This document shows positions 1 through 8,653 of a stretch of 64,000 nucleotides of DNA, in pieces. The notes under the pieces were generated by a model. The model was not told the DNA's origin. It was given only the letters and a program-made list of their open reading frames with translations, and did no database searches. The DNA comes from Ga0077555 sp050250755. Its GTDB lineage: Bacteria > Pseudomonadota > Alphaproteobacteria > Rhizobiales > Hyphomicrobiaceae. The stretch covers positions 1-64,000 of the forward strand of contig JBFWOB010000015.1 in assembly GCA_050250755.1 (NCBI GenBank), in the 5' to 3' direction. A program made the translations under genes and the position numbers. The stretch's first letter is position 1. Each line of letters begins with the position of its first letter.

Positions 1-306
1 CAGCGTATTCTGGTGGCGCATGGCGCTGCTCTCTTCCGTGTTCGACGAAGCCGGCAAGCTCGCGAATCACAGAAGAATCAGCGCCATGCGCCCTGTCCAT
101 CAAAACTCAACCGGACAGCATTGCGCTCGTCGCGAGGACCTATTCTTCGATTGGATGGCCTGATCGAGGCACGATCAGCTCCGGAAGCAATGCCATGTGC
201 GCTGCTGCATTCCGTTAGCCCAAGTACACACTACGCTTGCCACATCCCTCCCCCGGGTCTATCGAGCGCGCCGGCACAATTGACGCTCAAGCTTCGAGGG
301 AACCCT
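1..306. other. Non-coding stretch upstream of the FMN dehydrogenase gene
   Basis: No convincing gene is seen. The frame of the downstream dehydrogenase stays open back to base 13, but its translation before base 307 is basic, low-complexity and unlike the family, so it is read as non-coding. The stretch holds a long imperfect hairpin (15-92) and, at 110-119, a 10-base motif shared with the ends of a repeat-like element near 10.9-11.1 kb. The dehydrogenase promoter should lie in the 3' half, but I cannot assign it. Confidence 0.5.
15..92. repeat. Long imperfect inverted repeat (hairpin)
   Basis: Bases 15-28 and 79-92 are a perfect 14-base inverted repeat. Pairing continues inward with interruptions: 32-36 with 72-76, 38-40 with 68-70, and 41-44 with 63-66. 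The result is a roughly 78-base fold-back. No T-run follows on either side, so it does not look like an ordinary terminator. It could be an imperfect palindromic intergenic repeat or part of a small mobile repeat cut by the window start. Confidence 0.55.
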
Positions 307-1395
307 ATGGAAACGCCTGATTTCGAGGTCCTGCACGAACTGGTTGCGCCCGCCAAGGCGGCGCTGACCAAGGAGACATGGGACTACCTGATGGGGGCCG
401 GCGAGACCGAGACCACCTTCGACCGCAATCGCCTGGGCCTCGACAGCCTCGCGTTCCGGCCGCGCGTCCTGCGTAACGTTTCCAACGTGTCGACCCGCAC
501 CAATTTCCTCGGCCACGATCTTCGCCTGCCGGTGATCCTGGCACCGATCGGGTCGCTTCAGGACTTGCACAAGGATGGCGTCCTGGGGCCGAGCCGCGCG
601 GCCGAGAAGTTCGGCGTAATGCACATGCTGAGCTCGGTCGCGAAGCCGGGGCTCGAGGACGTGGCCAAGGCTGTTCCCAACTATCCAAAACTGTTTCAGC
701 TCTACGTGCGCGGCGATCAGGACTGGGTCGACTCTCGCATCGCTACGGCCGTCGAGTGCGGATACGCCGGCGTGGCGCTGACCGTCGATCTCGATTACTA
801 CGGCCGCCGCGAGCGCGATCTTGCCAAGCGCTACAAGCCGACAGCGCGCCGCGCGTCAGGCGGGCAGGGCCATAGTGATCCCTTCCAGGCCGCCTTCTCG
901 TGGGATGATATCAAGCGCATCCGCAAGAACTGCAAGCTGCCGCTTATCCTTAAGGGCATCGCCACCGCCGAGGACGTACGGATTGCCGTCGATCATGGCA
1001 TCGAGGTTGTCTACGTCTCCAACCATGGCGGCCGGCAGCTCGACCATGGTCTCGGCGGCATCGAGGTGCTGCCTGAGGTGGTCGACGCATTGAAGGGAAG
1101 CGCAAAGGTGGTCGTAGACGGCGCCTTCATGCGCGGCACCGATATCGTCAAGGCGATGATCCTGGGTGCGGACGCTGTGGGTCTCGGGCGTCTGCAGGGC
1201 CTTGCTCTGGCGGCGGGCGGCGAGGCGGGCGTCGTGCGTATGCTCGAAATTCTGGAGACCGAGATCATCTCCGTGCTTGGCCTGCTCGGTGTCACGTCGT
1301 TTGCTGAGCTCGATCGTAGCTACATCACTAAGGCTACGCCGATCGTGCGCTCCGGCCCATTCCCGGCCTTCCCGCTGCTGAAGGAAGGCTATTAA
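307..1395 (+). CDS. FMN-dependent alpha-hydroxy acid dehydrogenase/oxidase (LldD/glycolate oxidase family)
   Basis: The 362-residue product is a TIM-barrel flavoprotein of the L-lactate dehydrogenase/glycolate oxidase/mandelate dehydrogenase family, which oxidises 2-hydroxy acids to 2-oxo acids. The diagnostic segment SNHGGRQLD is present with the active-site His at residue 240. The FMN-binding segments ILAPIGS and VVVDGAFMRGTDIVKAM are also visible. The ATG at 307 is chosen because family similarity starts there, in the stretch around FEVLHELVAPAKAALTKETW. The frame is open further upstream, but without family-like sequence. Substrate cannot be told from sequence, and no dedicated partner gene is adjacent. 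A strong hairpin follows the stop. Confidence 0.88.
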   Translation: METPDFEVLHELVAPAKAALTKETWDYLMGAGETETTFDRNRLGLDSLAFRPRVLRNVSNVSTRTNFLGHDLRLPVILAPIGSLQDLHKDGVLGPSRAAEKFGVMHMLSSVAKPGLEDVAKAVPNYPKLFQLYVRGDQDWVDSRIATAVECGYAGVALTVDLDYYGRRERDLAKRYKPTARRASGGQGHSDPFQAAFSWDDIKRIRKNCKLPLILKGIATAEDVRIAVDHGIEVVYVSNHGGRQLDHGLGGIEVLPEVVDALKGSAKVVVDGAFMRGTDIVKAMILGADAVGLGRLQGLALAAGGEAGVVRMLEILETEIISVLGLLGVTSFAELDRSYITKATPIVRSGPFPAFPLLKEGY

Positions 1396-1419
1396 ACCTT
1401 CAAACGCGAATGAAGCGCG

Positions 1420-1452
1420 AAGCGCCGCTACTCCATTGGAGTAGCGGCGCTT
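1420..1452 (+). terminator. Rho-independent terminator after the FMN dehydrogenase
   Basis: A perfect 15-base stem (1420-1434 with 1438-1452) with a 3-base loop is followed by TTCGTTT. It lies 25 bases after the stop codon. The symmetric stem could also stop transcription arriving from the minus-strand gene on its right. Confidence 0.85.
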
Positions 1453-1482
1453 TTCGTTTCGTCGGAGACGCGCGCAAACACG

Positions 1483-1860
1483 TCAGCCGCGCCCGTATCG
1501 GTTTGGTCCGTGGCTCCCTTGGCCGCGAACGATCTTGGACAGGATCTGGTCAGCGGTCCATGTCGTGAAGACCGTCGCGCGCTCCGGAGCAGGTCCTGGC
1601 CCGGTGTCGAGGTTTCCGTGCGTTATGACGAACTCGTGTCCCGAGGTGCCGACCAACTCGAGTCGATAGCAGCGCGAACGGTTGCCGATGTCCTGTGGTC
1701 GCCAGATCAGCCAACTGAGATCATTGGGCGTGATCTCGTGATCCGGCAGATGCTCTGCGCGCTGGCTCAGCACCGGGCGAAATCCCCAACCGGCCGGCAG
1801 GTGCGTCCGTAACAGGTCACCGACGTTCTGTCTCGTCTCGTCGAGAGCGGTGGGCCGCAT
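1483..1860 (-). CDS. Conserved-looking hypothetical protein, 125 aa
   Basis: I do not recognise this soluble 125-residue protein. It starts at an ATG (1858-1860) preceded on its strand by a good GAGG Shine-Dalgarno sequence five bases upstream, which supports it being real. The sequence is Arg- and Trp-containing (LSWLIWRPQD, VFTTWTADQIL), with no signal peptide or membrane segment. It stands alone between the terminator of the FMN dehydrogenase and the NHL-repeat gene and is read on the same strand as the latter. Confidence 0.6.
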   Translation of the reverse strand: MRPTALDETRQNVGDLLRTHLPAGWGFRPVLSQRAEHLPDHEITPNDLSWLIWRPQDIGNRSRCYRLELVGTSGHEFVITHGNLDTGPGPAPERATVFTTWTADQILSKIVRGQGSHGPNRYGRG

Positions 1861-1932
1861 GGGAGCCTCGATGGAGCAGCGTCTGATATCATCGGCGCGG
1901 AAGCTTGCGCATCCCGCGCGGAAGACAATGAA

Positions 1933-2904
1933 CTAGCGCACGCGCTCGAGTTTTTGGAGAGAGCGTAGCGGTCGCGGCATGGTCTTGCCGGGGAAGCTGG
2001 TTGGCCAGTTCGTATAGGCGACCTCGCCGACGTAGATGTCACCATGCGAGTCAATCGCGAGCCCATGAGGCGACATGAAGCGGCCGACCTCCGTTCCGGG
2101 CCCCTCGGTGCCTCCCAGGCGCGAAATCAGCTTGCCCTCATGGTCGACGACGGACAGACGGGGGCCGAGATTACGGTAGGCGAGATTGACCGGCATGCCG
2201 GGGCCCAGCTCGCCGACGAAAAACGTCGGTTTTGTCGTGCCTTTCCCACACGAGCAGTAAAGCGCGCATGGCCGATGCAGGTTGCGCCACTCCGTTTCGT
2301 AGCGACCATTGCCGTCGAACACCTGCACGCGGTGGTTCTCGCGATCGGCAACGTAGACCCAGCCGTCATCGTCGGTGACAATGTTGTGCACGAGGTTGAA
2401 CTCGCCAGGGCCGGTGCCGGTGTGACCCCAGGTCTGCAGCAATTTCCCGTCCGGCGAGAATTTGTGAACACACGAGTTTCCGTAGCCATCGGACACGTAG
2501 ATCTCGCCCTTGGGTGACAATGCCGTGTGCGTGCACCGATGGAACGGCTCGTTCGACATGAACGGTGCCGGGCGGCCCGGTACACCCATCGTCATCAGCA
2601 CTTTGCCGTCCGCCGTGCATTTTCTGACCGAGTGATCGCCGTCATCGGTGCAGTAGAGAATGTCGTCTTTGTCGATGTGCAAGCCGTGCGGGCGCTTGAA
2701 TATGCCTTCGCCCCAGCTTCTCAGGAAATTGCCGTCCCGGTCGAACACGATCATCGGGTGCTCGCCGCGGTTGAACACGTAGACCTGATCCTTGGAATCC
2801 ACGCCAACCGCCGCGCAGTCCATGAATTCCCAGCCGTCGGGCAGCTTCGCCCAGCTCTCGACGACGCGGTAGCGGTGCTCGCCCGTGCCCAGGATGACCG
2901 ACAT
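1933..2904 (-). CDS. NHL-repeat beta-propeller protein (peptidyl-alpha-hydroxyglycine lyase-like)
   Basis: A 323-residue protein made almost entirely of NHL-type repeats (GVDSKDQVYVFNRGEHP, GLHIDKDDILYCTDDGDHSV, VTDDDGWVYVADRENHRVQV, GLAIDSHGDIYVGE), expected to fold as a six-bladed propeller. Such proteins resemble the lyase domain of peptide-amidating enzymes, but bacterial members mostly have unknown substrates. The start at 2904 is set by a strong CGGAGGAAAG ribosome site. The frame stays open for over 1 kb further, into the divergent transporter gene; that extension is Arg/His-rich and spurious. No signal peptide is visible, so a cytoplasmic location is inferred. Confidence 0.82.
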   Translation of the reverse strand: MSVILGTGEHRYRVVESWAKLPDGWEFMDCAAVGVDSKDQVYVFNRGEHPMIVFDRDGNFLRSWGEGIFKRPHGLHIDKDDILYCTDDGDHSVRKCTADGKVLMTMGVPGRPAPFMSNEPFHRCTHTALSPKGEIYVSDGYGNSCVHKFSPDGKLLQTWGHTGTGPGEFNLVHNIVTDDDGWVYVADRENHRVQVFDGNGRYETEWRNLHRPCALYCSCGKGTTKPTFFVGELGPGMPVNLAYRNLGPRLSVVDHEGKLISRLGGTEGPGTEVGRFMSPHGLAIDSHGDIYVGEVAYTNWPTSFPGKTMPRPLRSLQKLERVR

Positions 2905-3096
2905 AGCGCTTTCCTCCGATGGCTCTCGTTTTGAATGACCGGCTCTCACTGCCGGATCGTGCGCTTTGATGATGCGCTTTTCGGGCCGGGGCGCCAAGGG
3001 AGGCAGATCGATAGGCACGAATGCTGAATCGCTAGGCAACGGCCGTCTTGCAATGCAAGCATACCGGTTCACTGCCCGTGGACCCCAGACGCCCGC

Positions 3097-4722
3097 ATGA
3101 CGAGCCCTGTCGACAATCCCGAGCTGACCCCCTTTCGACGGGGGGCGATTCTGGTGTCGAATATGTTCACGGTGACCCTTTATTTCACCACGATCCTCGT
3201 CGTCTCGACCGTACTGCCGCAGATCCAGGGCGCCATGTCGGCAACGCCTGACGAGGTATCCTGGATCGTTACCTTCAACATCCTCGCGATCGCCATCGCG
3301 ACCCCGATGACGGGCTGGCTCGTGGCCCGTTTCGGCCGCCGTAACACCATGTGCACGTGCGTGGCTGGCTTCATCTTTGCGACCTTGATGTGCGGCCTCT
3401 CCCCATCGCTCGAAGGCCTGATCTTCTGGCGCATCGTACAAGGCGCGATCGGTGCGCCGACGGTGCCGCTCGCCCAATCGATCCTGCTCGACATCTTCCC
3501 CAAGGAGCGGCACCGCTTCGTGATGGGCATCAACGGTATGGGCACCATCCTCGGGCCCATCATCGGCCCCGCGCTCGCGGGGCAGATCGCCGAGGACCTG
3601 GGGTGGCGCTGGGCGTTCTTCATGCTGGTTCCGGTCAGCCTGATTTCGTTTATGGGCCTTTTCCTGCTGCTGCCGAAGGACCAGAAGACGGGCAACGTCC
3701 GCCTCGACTGGACGGGGTTCCTTTCGCTCTCGATCGCGATCGGCTGCCTTCAATACGTACTGGCGCGTGGTCCGCGCCTCGATTGGATGGAATCGCAAGA
3801 GCTTGTCATTGCCTCGTGCGTCGGCGTGCTCGCCTTCTGGGTATTTTTGATGCACAGCCTGACGGCACACGAGAAACCTTTTCTCGACTTGCGCTTGCTC
3901 ACCAACCGCAACCTGGTGCTTGGCTTCATCGTCGTGTCGGCATTCGGCATGCTGTCGTTCACGCCGATGGTTATTCTGCCCACCTTGATGCGTCAGCACA
4001 TGGGCTATCCGGACGCGCTCGTCGGTTGGGTGATCGGCAGTCGCGGTGTCGGCGGGCTGATTGGCTTTTTCGCGGCGATGTGGATCGATCGGCTGGACCC
4101 GCGCCTGTCGATGGCGACGGGCTTCCTTCTATTGGCTCTGTGTGGCTACTGGCTCATGTACATCAATCTCGACGTGACGCCCTGGGAACTGGCCCTGAAC
4201 GGCATCGTTCAGGGCCTGTGCATCGGAATCGTTTTCGTGCCGCTTTCGATCATCGCGTTCTCGGACCTCGATCCGCGCGTACGGCCGGAGGCGCTCGGCA
4301 TTTTCCACCTCTTGCGCAATATCTCCTCCAGCCTCTTCATCTCGATCACATTCGCCGAGATCGTGGCCTCGACGGGCGGCAACTATTCGCGCCTTGTCGA
4401 GGCGATAAACCCCTTCAATCCGGTACTGGGATTACCCTGGGTGATGGGCGCCTGGGATGCGGAAACAATGCCCGGCCTTGTGCGCATCGAGCGCGAGATC
4501 AACCGCCAGGCATCGCTCATCGCCTATATCAATGCCTTCGGGCTCTTTACGATCGTTGCAGCGTGCGCAATTCCGTTCGCTCTTCTATTCAAGCGCGACG
4601 TGACGCAACGGGTCGTCTCCGCCAAACCTCAGCCGGGCGTCGAGGCTAAAGCTCCTCAGTCACCGCCAGCAACACAATCCCGCCCACAATTAGAGCACAC
4701 CCGCAAAGCTGCAGCAGAGTGA
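3097..4722 (+). CDS. MFS transporter, DHA2 (EmrB/QacA) family drug exporter
   Basis: A 541-residue inner-membrane protein with about 14 predicted hydrophobic segments, the layout of DHA2-family proton/drug antiporters. The motif-A-like loop GWLVARFGRRNT follows the second helix, and the motif-C-like stretch GTILGPIIGPALAG sits in the fifth. EmrB-type pumps usually work with an EmrA membrane-fusion protein, and none is next to this gene. The last 25 codons (KPQPGVEAKAPQSPPATQ and beyond) form a hydrophilic tail that overlaps the convergent small transporter gene by 77 bases. Confidence 0.85.
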   Translation: MTSPVDNPELTPFRRGAILVSNMFTVTLYFTTILVVSTVLPQIQGAMSATPDEVSWIVTFNILAIAIATPMTGWLVARFGRRNTMCTCVAGFIFATLMCGLSPSLEGLIFWRIVQGAIGAPTVPLAQSILLDIFPKERHRFVMGINGMGTILGPIIGPALAGQIAEDLGWRWAFFMLVPVSLISFMGLFLLLPKDQKTGNVRLDWTGFLSLSIAIGCLQYVLARGPRLDWMESQELVIASCVGVLAFWVFLMHSLTAHEKPFLDLRLLTNRNLVLGFIVVSAFGMLSFTPMVILPTLMRQHMGYPDALVGWVIGSRGVGGLIGFFAAMWIDRLDPRLSMATGFLLLALCGYWLMYINLDVTPWELALNGIVQGLCIGIVFVPLSIIAFSDLDPRVRPEALGIFHLLRNISSSLFISITFAEIVASTGGNYSRLVEAINPFNPVLGLPWVMGAWDAETMPGLVRIEREINRQASLIAYINAFGLFTIVAACAIPFALLFKRDVTQRVVSAKPQPGVEAKAPQSPPATQSRPQLEHTRKAAAE

Positions 4723-5014
4723 AGCGTTCTCCGAACGCAAACATCGAGATGAGAAAAGTGGTCACGACGTAGCCGTGGAGCGCCAGATAGGACGGACCAA
4801 CCGGCGCGTGCCGCAGAAGCCAAGAATAGATCACGAACGCCAGCAGATAGAGGCCGAGCACGACCAGGAGCAGCGGCTCGCTGAACAAGCGCAGCAGCCA
4901 ATCCGGATCGAATGTGAACTCTCCAATTCGGCCGCCCGTGACCTTGGCGAGAATTTGTTGCGCGGTATCGACCACGAGCAACGCCAGGAAGCCGAGGATG
5001 ACAAATCGCTTCAT
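4646..5014 (-). CDS. Small 4-TM transporter subunit, SMR/EamA-like (second gene of a pair)
   Basis: A 122-residue protein with four hydrophobic helices, the size and layout of small multidrug resistance and ArnE/ArnF-like half-transporters. The first helix carries an acidic residue (LLVVDTAQQILAK), at the place where EmrE has its essential Glu. The last helices (LCGCALIVGGIVLLAV) resemble the SMR/EamA dimerisation helix. Its ATG overlaps the stop of the upstream sister gene (ATGA), so the two are translationally coupled and probably form a heterodimer. Its 3' end overlaps the convergent MFS gene by 77 bases. Substrate unknown. Confidence 0.72.
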   Translation of the reverse strand: MKRFVILGFLALLVVDTAQQILAKVTGGRIGEFTFDPDWLLRLFSEPLLLVVLGLYLLAFVIYSWLLRHAPVGPSYLALHGYVVTTFLISMFAFGERFTLLQLCGCALIVGGIVLLAVTEEL

Positions 5015-5376
5015 CCGCGATCCCAGCCGATAAGAATGACACCCGTACCGATCAGCACGGCGGCGAGCGCGCGCATCGGCGTGATCCGCTCACCGAAAAA
5101 GATGCGCCCGCCGATCATCACGCCCGCGATGGTGATGCAGCCCATCATCACCCCTTCGCCCAGACCGACGACCGAATAGAAGCCGATCCAGACCACCATC
5201 ATTCCGAGAAAACACGCAATAGCGACCCAGAAGATCGGTATGCGAAACATGCGCCGGATGAAGTGCATATCGCGCGTGTCCGCATTCGCGCGGGCCGCCG
5301 AGGCCTTGAGCAGCAAGTGCGATGCCGTGTCGAACACCAGCATGGCAGCAAGCAGCAGCCAGGCGATGGATGTCAT
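5011..5376 (-). CDS. Small 4-TM transporter subunit, SMR/EamA-like (first gene of a pair)
   Basis: A 121-residue protein with four predicted helices. The first helix has the same acidic pattern as its neighbour (AAMLVFDTASHLLLKAS), and the last is FGERITPMRALAAVLIG... with the typical ERxT motif of SMR/EamA proteins. The start at 5376 (MTSIAWLLL) is preferred because the helix begins there and a GAGGA sequence lies upstream. A longer frame adds 30 basic residues without support. It is coupled by ATGA overlap to the gene at 4646-5014. Paired SMR proteins generally act only together. Confidence 0.72.
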   Translation of the reverse strand: MTSIAWLLLAAMLVFDTASHLLLKASAARANADTRDMHFIRRMFRIPIFWVAIACFLGMMVVWIGFYSVVGLGEGVMMGCITIAGVMIGGRIFFGERITPMRALAAVLIGTGVILIGWDRG

Positions 5377-5611
5377 GGTGAGAGCAATCCTCTTCAGGTG
5401 AGTCTGCGGCCGCCGCGCTTCTTTGGATCTGGAAATTATCACCAGCGGCAAATCGCGAGAGAGCATTCGTTGTCACTGGTTTCCGGACGAAATGCTCCAT
5501 ATGCAACTCGTGCCGCGAGGCGGGTGTTGGCGATGGCAAACCGGCGGGTTCGCGCCGGGCGATGCCCCATGCTAGGATCATGTCCCATTCGTCAGTATCG
5601 GTCGGCTATCA

Positions 5612-6850
5612 GTGGCAAACCCCAAGAAACGCATCCTGCTGATCATCGGCGGCGGCATCGCGGCCTACAAGTGTCTGGAGCTGATCCGGCGCGCTCGAGA
5701 GCGTGGGTACGCCGTGCGCGCGGTGATGACGGCGGCGGCCGCCGAGTTCGTTACTCCGCTTTCGGTCGGGGCGCTCACGGGCGACCGCGTTTTCCTGGAC
5801 TTGTTCTCCCTGGATGACGAACGGGAAATCGGCCACATCCGCCTATCGCGCGAGGCGGACCTGATCATCATCGCGCCGGCCACCGCCGATCTGATGGCGA
5901 AAATGGCGGGTGGGCATGCCGATGATCTCGCGACCGCCGTCTTGATGGCCACCGACAAGCCGGTACTAATCGCGCCCGCGATGAACCCGTTCATGTGGCG
6001 CCACCCGGCAACCCAGCGGAATGCGGAGATGCTGCGAGCTGACGGCATCAGATTTATCGGTCCCAACGCTGGCGAGATGGCCGAGCGCAACGAGGCTGGC
6101 CCCGGTCGCATGGCCGAGCCACATGAGATCCTGGCCGTCATCGAAGCGCAGCTTGGAGGCGTCAGGCAAGGCGCCGCTGGGCCTCTGTCGGGGCGACACG
6201 TCCTCATCACGTCGGGCCCGACCCACGAGCCGATCGACCCCGTCCGCTACATCGCCAATCGGTCCTCGGGCAAGCAGGGGCATGCCATTGCCGCGGCTGC
6301 GGCTGCACTCGGCGCCCGCGTAACCTTGGTATCCGGCCCGACGATAATGCCCGATCCGGCAGGCGTGGACGTGATTCACATCGAATCTGCCCGTGATATG
6401 CTCGCAGCGGTTGAATCCGCTCTGCCGGCCGACTGCGCGATCTTCGCCGCCGCCGTCGCCGACTGGCGTGTCGCCGGGCCGTCGAACGAGAAGATCAAGA
6501 AGGGCGCCAGTGGAACGCCGCACTTCGAGCTGGTCGAGAATCCCGACATCCTCAGCACCATCGCGCACGAGCCCGTTGGGCGTCGCCCCGCGCTTGTCGT
6601 GGGCTTCGCCGCGGAAACCGAGAACGTGATCGTTCACGCACGAAAGAAGCTGAAATCCAAGGGTTGCGACTGGATCGTTGCGAACGATGTGAGCCCGGAA
6701 ACAGGCATCATGGGCGGCGACCGCAACGCCGTGCATCTCGTCACGGCCGGTGGTGTCGAAGACTGGCCGGAGATGGACAAGGCGGCCGTTGCGCGAGAGT
6801 TGATGAACCGTGCGGCTCAGTTTCTCCAAGCGACGACGGCGAGCACGTGA
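5612..6850 (+). CDS. coaBC: Bifunctional phosphopantothenoylcysteine decarboxylase / phosphopantothenate-cysteine ligase
   Basis: The 412-residue CoaBC (Dfp) enzyme makes 4'-phosphopantetheine for coenzyme A in two steps. The N-terminal CoaC flavodoxin-like half has the FMN segment GGGIAAYK, the conserved His in EIGHIRLSR and the PAMNPFMW substrate motif. The C-terminal CoaB half has TSGPTHEPIDPVRYI, the SSGKQG nucleotide motif and the conserved KIKK lysines near residue 295. Translation starts at a GTG (5612), after which the sequence is immediately family-like. Its TGA overlaps the ATG of dut (ATGA), a coaBC-dut pairing common in proteobacteria that implies one operon. Confidence 0.96.
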   Translation: MANPKKRILLIIGGGIAAYKCLELIRRARERGYAVRAVMTAAAAEFVTPLSVGALTGDRVFLDLFSLDDEREIGHIRLSREADLIIIAPATADLMAKMAGGHADDLATAVLMATDKPVLIAPAMNPFMWRHPATQRNAEMLRADGIRFIGPNAGEMAERNEAGPGRMAEPHEILAVIEAQLGGVRQGAAGPLSGRHVLITSGPTHEPIDPVRYIANRSSGKQGHAIAAAAAALGARVTLVSGPTIMPDPAGVDVIHIESARDMLAAVESALPADCAIFAAAVADWRVAGPSNEKIKKGASGTPHFELVENPDILSTIAHEPVGRRPALVVGFAAETENVIVHARKKLKSKGCDWIVANDVSPETGIMGGDRNAVHLVTAGGVEDWPEMDKAAVARELMNRAAQFLQATTAST

Positions 6851-7398
6851 TGGCACTGGTGACCCAACAGCGTCCGAACGTGAACGTCGTGCGATTGCCG
6901 CACGCCGAAGGCCTCGCGTTGCCGGCCTATCAATCGGGGGGTGCCGCGGGTCTCGATCTGGCTGCAGCGGTGCCGGCGGATGCGCCGGTAACATTGGCGC
7001 CGGGCGCGCGCGCGCTCGTGCCGACAGGTCTGGTTCTGGAGTTGCCGGCCGGGTTCGAGGGGCAGGTCCGTCCCCGCTCGGGTCTCGCAGTTCGCCACGG
7101 TATCACGGTGTTGAACAGCCCCGGAACGATCGATGCCGACTACCGCGGCGAGGTGCAGGTGATCCTCGTGAACCTGGGTGATGCTCCATTCACGATCACG
7201 CGCGGAGAGCGCATCGCACAGCTTGTCGTGGCTCCCGTTGTCCAGGTTGCCCTCATCGAAGCAACGTCGGTTCGCACGACCGCGCGAGGGGCCGGTGGAT
7301 TTGGTTCTACCGGCATCGGTGCAGTTTCCGATGAGGCGCTCAAAGAAAGCAAAGCCGAACCCCAAAAGGGGACTGCCACAAGAAAATCGTCCGACTGA
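6850..7398 (+). CDS. dut: Deoxyuridine 5'-triphosphate nucleotidohydrolase (dUTPase)
   Basis: A trimeric dUTPase that hydrolyses dUTP to dUMP, keeping uracil out of DNA and feeding thymidylate synthesis. All five family motifs are visible in order: GLDLAAA, RPRSGLA, GTIDADYRGEVQVIL (uracil pocket and catalytic Asp), GERIAQLVV and the P-loop-like GAGGFGSTG. The product has 182 residues, about 30 more than the usual length. The extra part is a polar Lys-rich tail (ALKESKAEPQKGTATRK) after motif 5, presumably disordered. The ATG overlaps the coaBC stop. Confidence 0.96.
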   Translation: MALVTQQRPNVNVVRLPHAEGLALPAYQSGGAAGLDLAAAVPADAPVTLAPGARALVPTGLVLELPAGFEGQVRPRSGLAVRHGITVLNSPGTIDADYRGEVQVILVNLGDAPFTITRGERIAQLVVAPVVQVALIEATSVRTTARGAGGFGSTGIGAVSDEALKESKAEPQKGTATRKSSD

Positions 7399-7546
7399 CG
7401 ACGCTGACTGGGAACGCGTATTCGTTTAGCAATGGAAACGCCGCCAAGCGCCGCTCTTCGGGCCTGCTTGCCGTCGGCGGGTGATACGACGATATCGGAT
7501 CCAGAACGTCTTGGGCGTCAAGCCTCATCGCGGAAAGGCAGCACTC

Positions 7547-8533
7547 ATGTCCAACTCTTCTGAAATCAAGACTCTGGCAGCGATCGGCAAGATTGGCCGC
7601 GGCAAAGTTTACGACAGCATCGTCGAGACGATCGCAAATACGCCGCTGGTGCGCCTCTCGCGCCTCCAGAAGCAAGCCGGCGCCAAGGCTGACGTTCTCC
7701 TGAAACTCGAATTTTTCAACCCGCTGCACTCCGTCAAGGATCGTATCGGCGTGGCGATGATCGATACCCTGGAAGCGTCCGGAAAGTTGCAGCCGGGTGG
7801 CACGCTGGTCGAGCCGACCTCGGGCAATACGGGTATCGCCCTTGCTTTCGTGGCGGCAGCGCGCGGTTACAAGCTGGTTCTCACGATGCCGGATTCGATG
7901 TCGATCGAGCGGCGCAAAATTCTGGCGCACCTCGGCGCGAAGATCGTGCTCACTCCGCGCGAAAAGGGCATGAAAGGTGCGATCGCAAAGGCCGAGGAGA
8001 TCGCCGCAGAGACGCCGGGCGCGATCATTCCAGCGCAGTTCGACAACCCGGCCAATCCGCTCGTTCATGAGAAGACGACCGCCGAGGAAATCTGGGCCGA
8101 TACGGGTGGCAACGTCGACGCCATCGTCGCGGGTGTCGGAACCGGCGGCACGCTTACCGGTTGCGCCCGGGTTCTGAAGCCGCGTCGTCCGGGCCTCAAG
8201 ATCATTGCCGTCGAGCCAACAGCCAGTGCCATTCTCTCAGGTGGGCAGCCGGGTCCTCACAAGATTCAGGGCATCGGCGCGGGGTTCGTGCCGTCAGTAC
8301 TCGATACGAAGCTCATCGACGAGACGATTGCCGTTACCAATGACGAGGCCTTCGAGGTTTCGCGGACGCTCGCGCGGGTCGAAGGAATCCCCGGTGGGAT
8401 TTCGACAGGTGCCAATGTCGCCGCCGCGCTTGCCGTTGCCAAGCGAGACGACATGGCGGGTAAGACCATCGTCACGTTCGCTCCGTCGTTTGCTGAGCGT
8501 TACCTGTCGACCGAGCTGTTCCCGCAAGAGTAG
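7547..8533 (+). CDS. cysK: Cysteine synthase A (O-acetylserine sulfhydrylase)
   Basis: A 328-residue PLP enzyme that converts O-acetylserine and sulfide into cysteine. The PLP lysine is K64 in NPLHSVKDR. The substrate loop SGNTGIAL, the phosphate-binding loop GVGTGGTLTG and the C-terminal GISTGAN are all present. The ATG at 7547 is taken as the start because the 22 residues upstream in the open frame are not family-like. It stands alone, 148 bases after dut, with no other sulfur-assimilation gene adjacent. Confidence 0.94.
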   Translation: MSNSSEIKTLAAIGKIGRGKVYDSIVETIANTPLVRLSRLQKQAGAKADVLLKLEFFNPLHSVKDRIGVAMIDTLEASGKLQPGGTLVEPTSGNTGIALAFVAAARGYKLVLTMPDSMSIERRKILAHLGAKIVLTPREKGMKGAIAKAEEIAAETPGAIIPAQFDNPANPLVHEKTTAEEIWADTGGNVDAIVAGVGTGGTLTGCARVLKPRRPGLKIIAVEPTASAILSGGQPGPHKIQGIGAGFVPSVLDTKLIDETIAVTNDEAFEVSRTLARVEGIPGGISTGANVAAALAVAKRDDMAGKTIVTFAPSFAERYLSTELFPQE

Positions 8534-8653
8534 CGGTCGTATTCGCTGGACGCCGCTGTCCTTGCGCCAGCGGCCGTTCCCGTCCGCTGGACCTTGCGCG
8601 CACCTCGGTTAGACTGCCCTGCAACGAGTTCTCCTACGAGGAAAGGACGTCCC

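Noticed and set aside
13..306. N-terminal extension of the FMN dehydrogenase frame
   Set aside because: The 98 residues show no family similarity and the region contains a long hairpin; the ATG at 307 fits the family start.
2905..3999. Upstream extension of the NHL-repeat frame by about 365 codons
   Set aside because: It crosses the divergent MFS gene and has low-complexity Arg/His/Glu content. The internal ATG at 2904 has a strong ribosome site.
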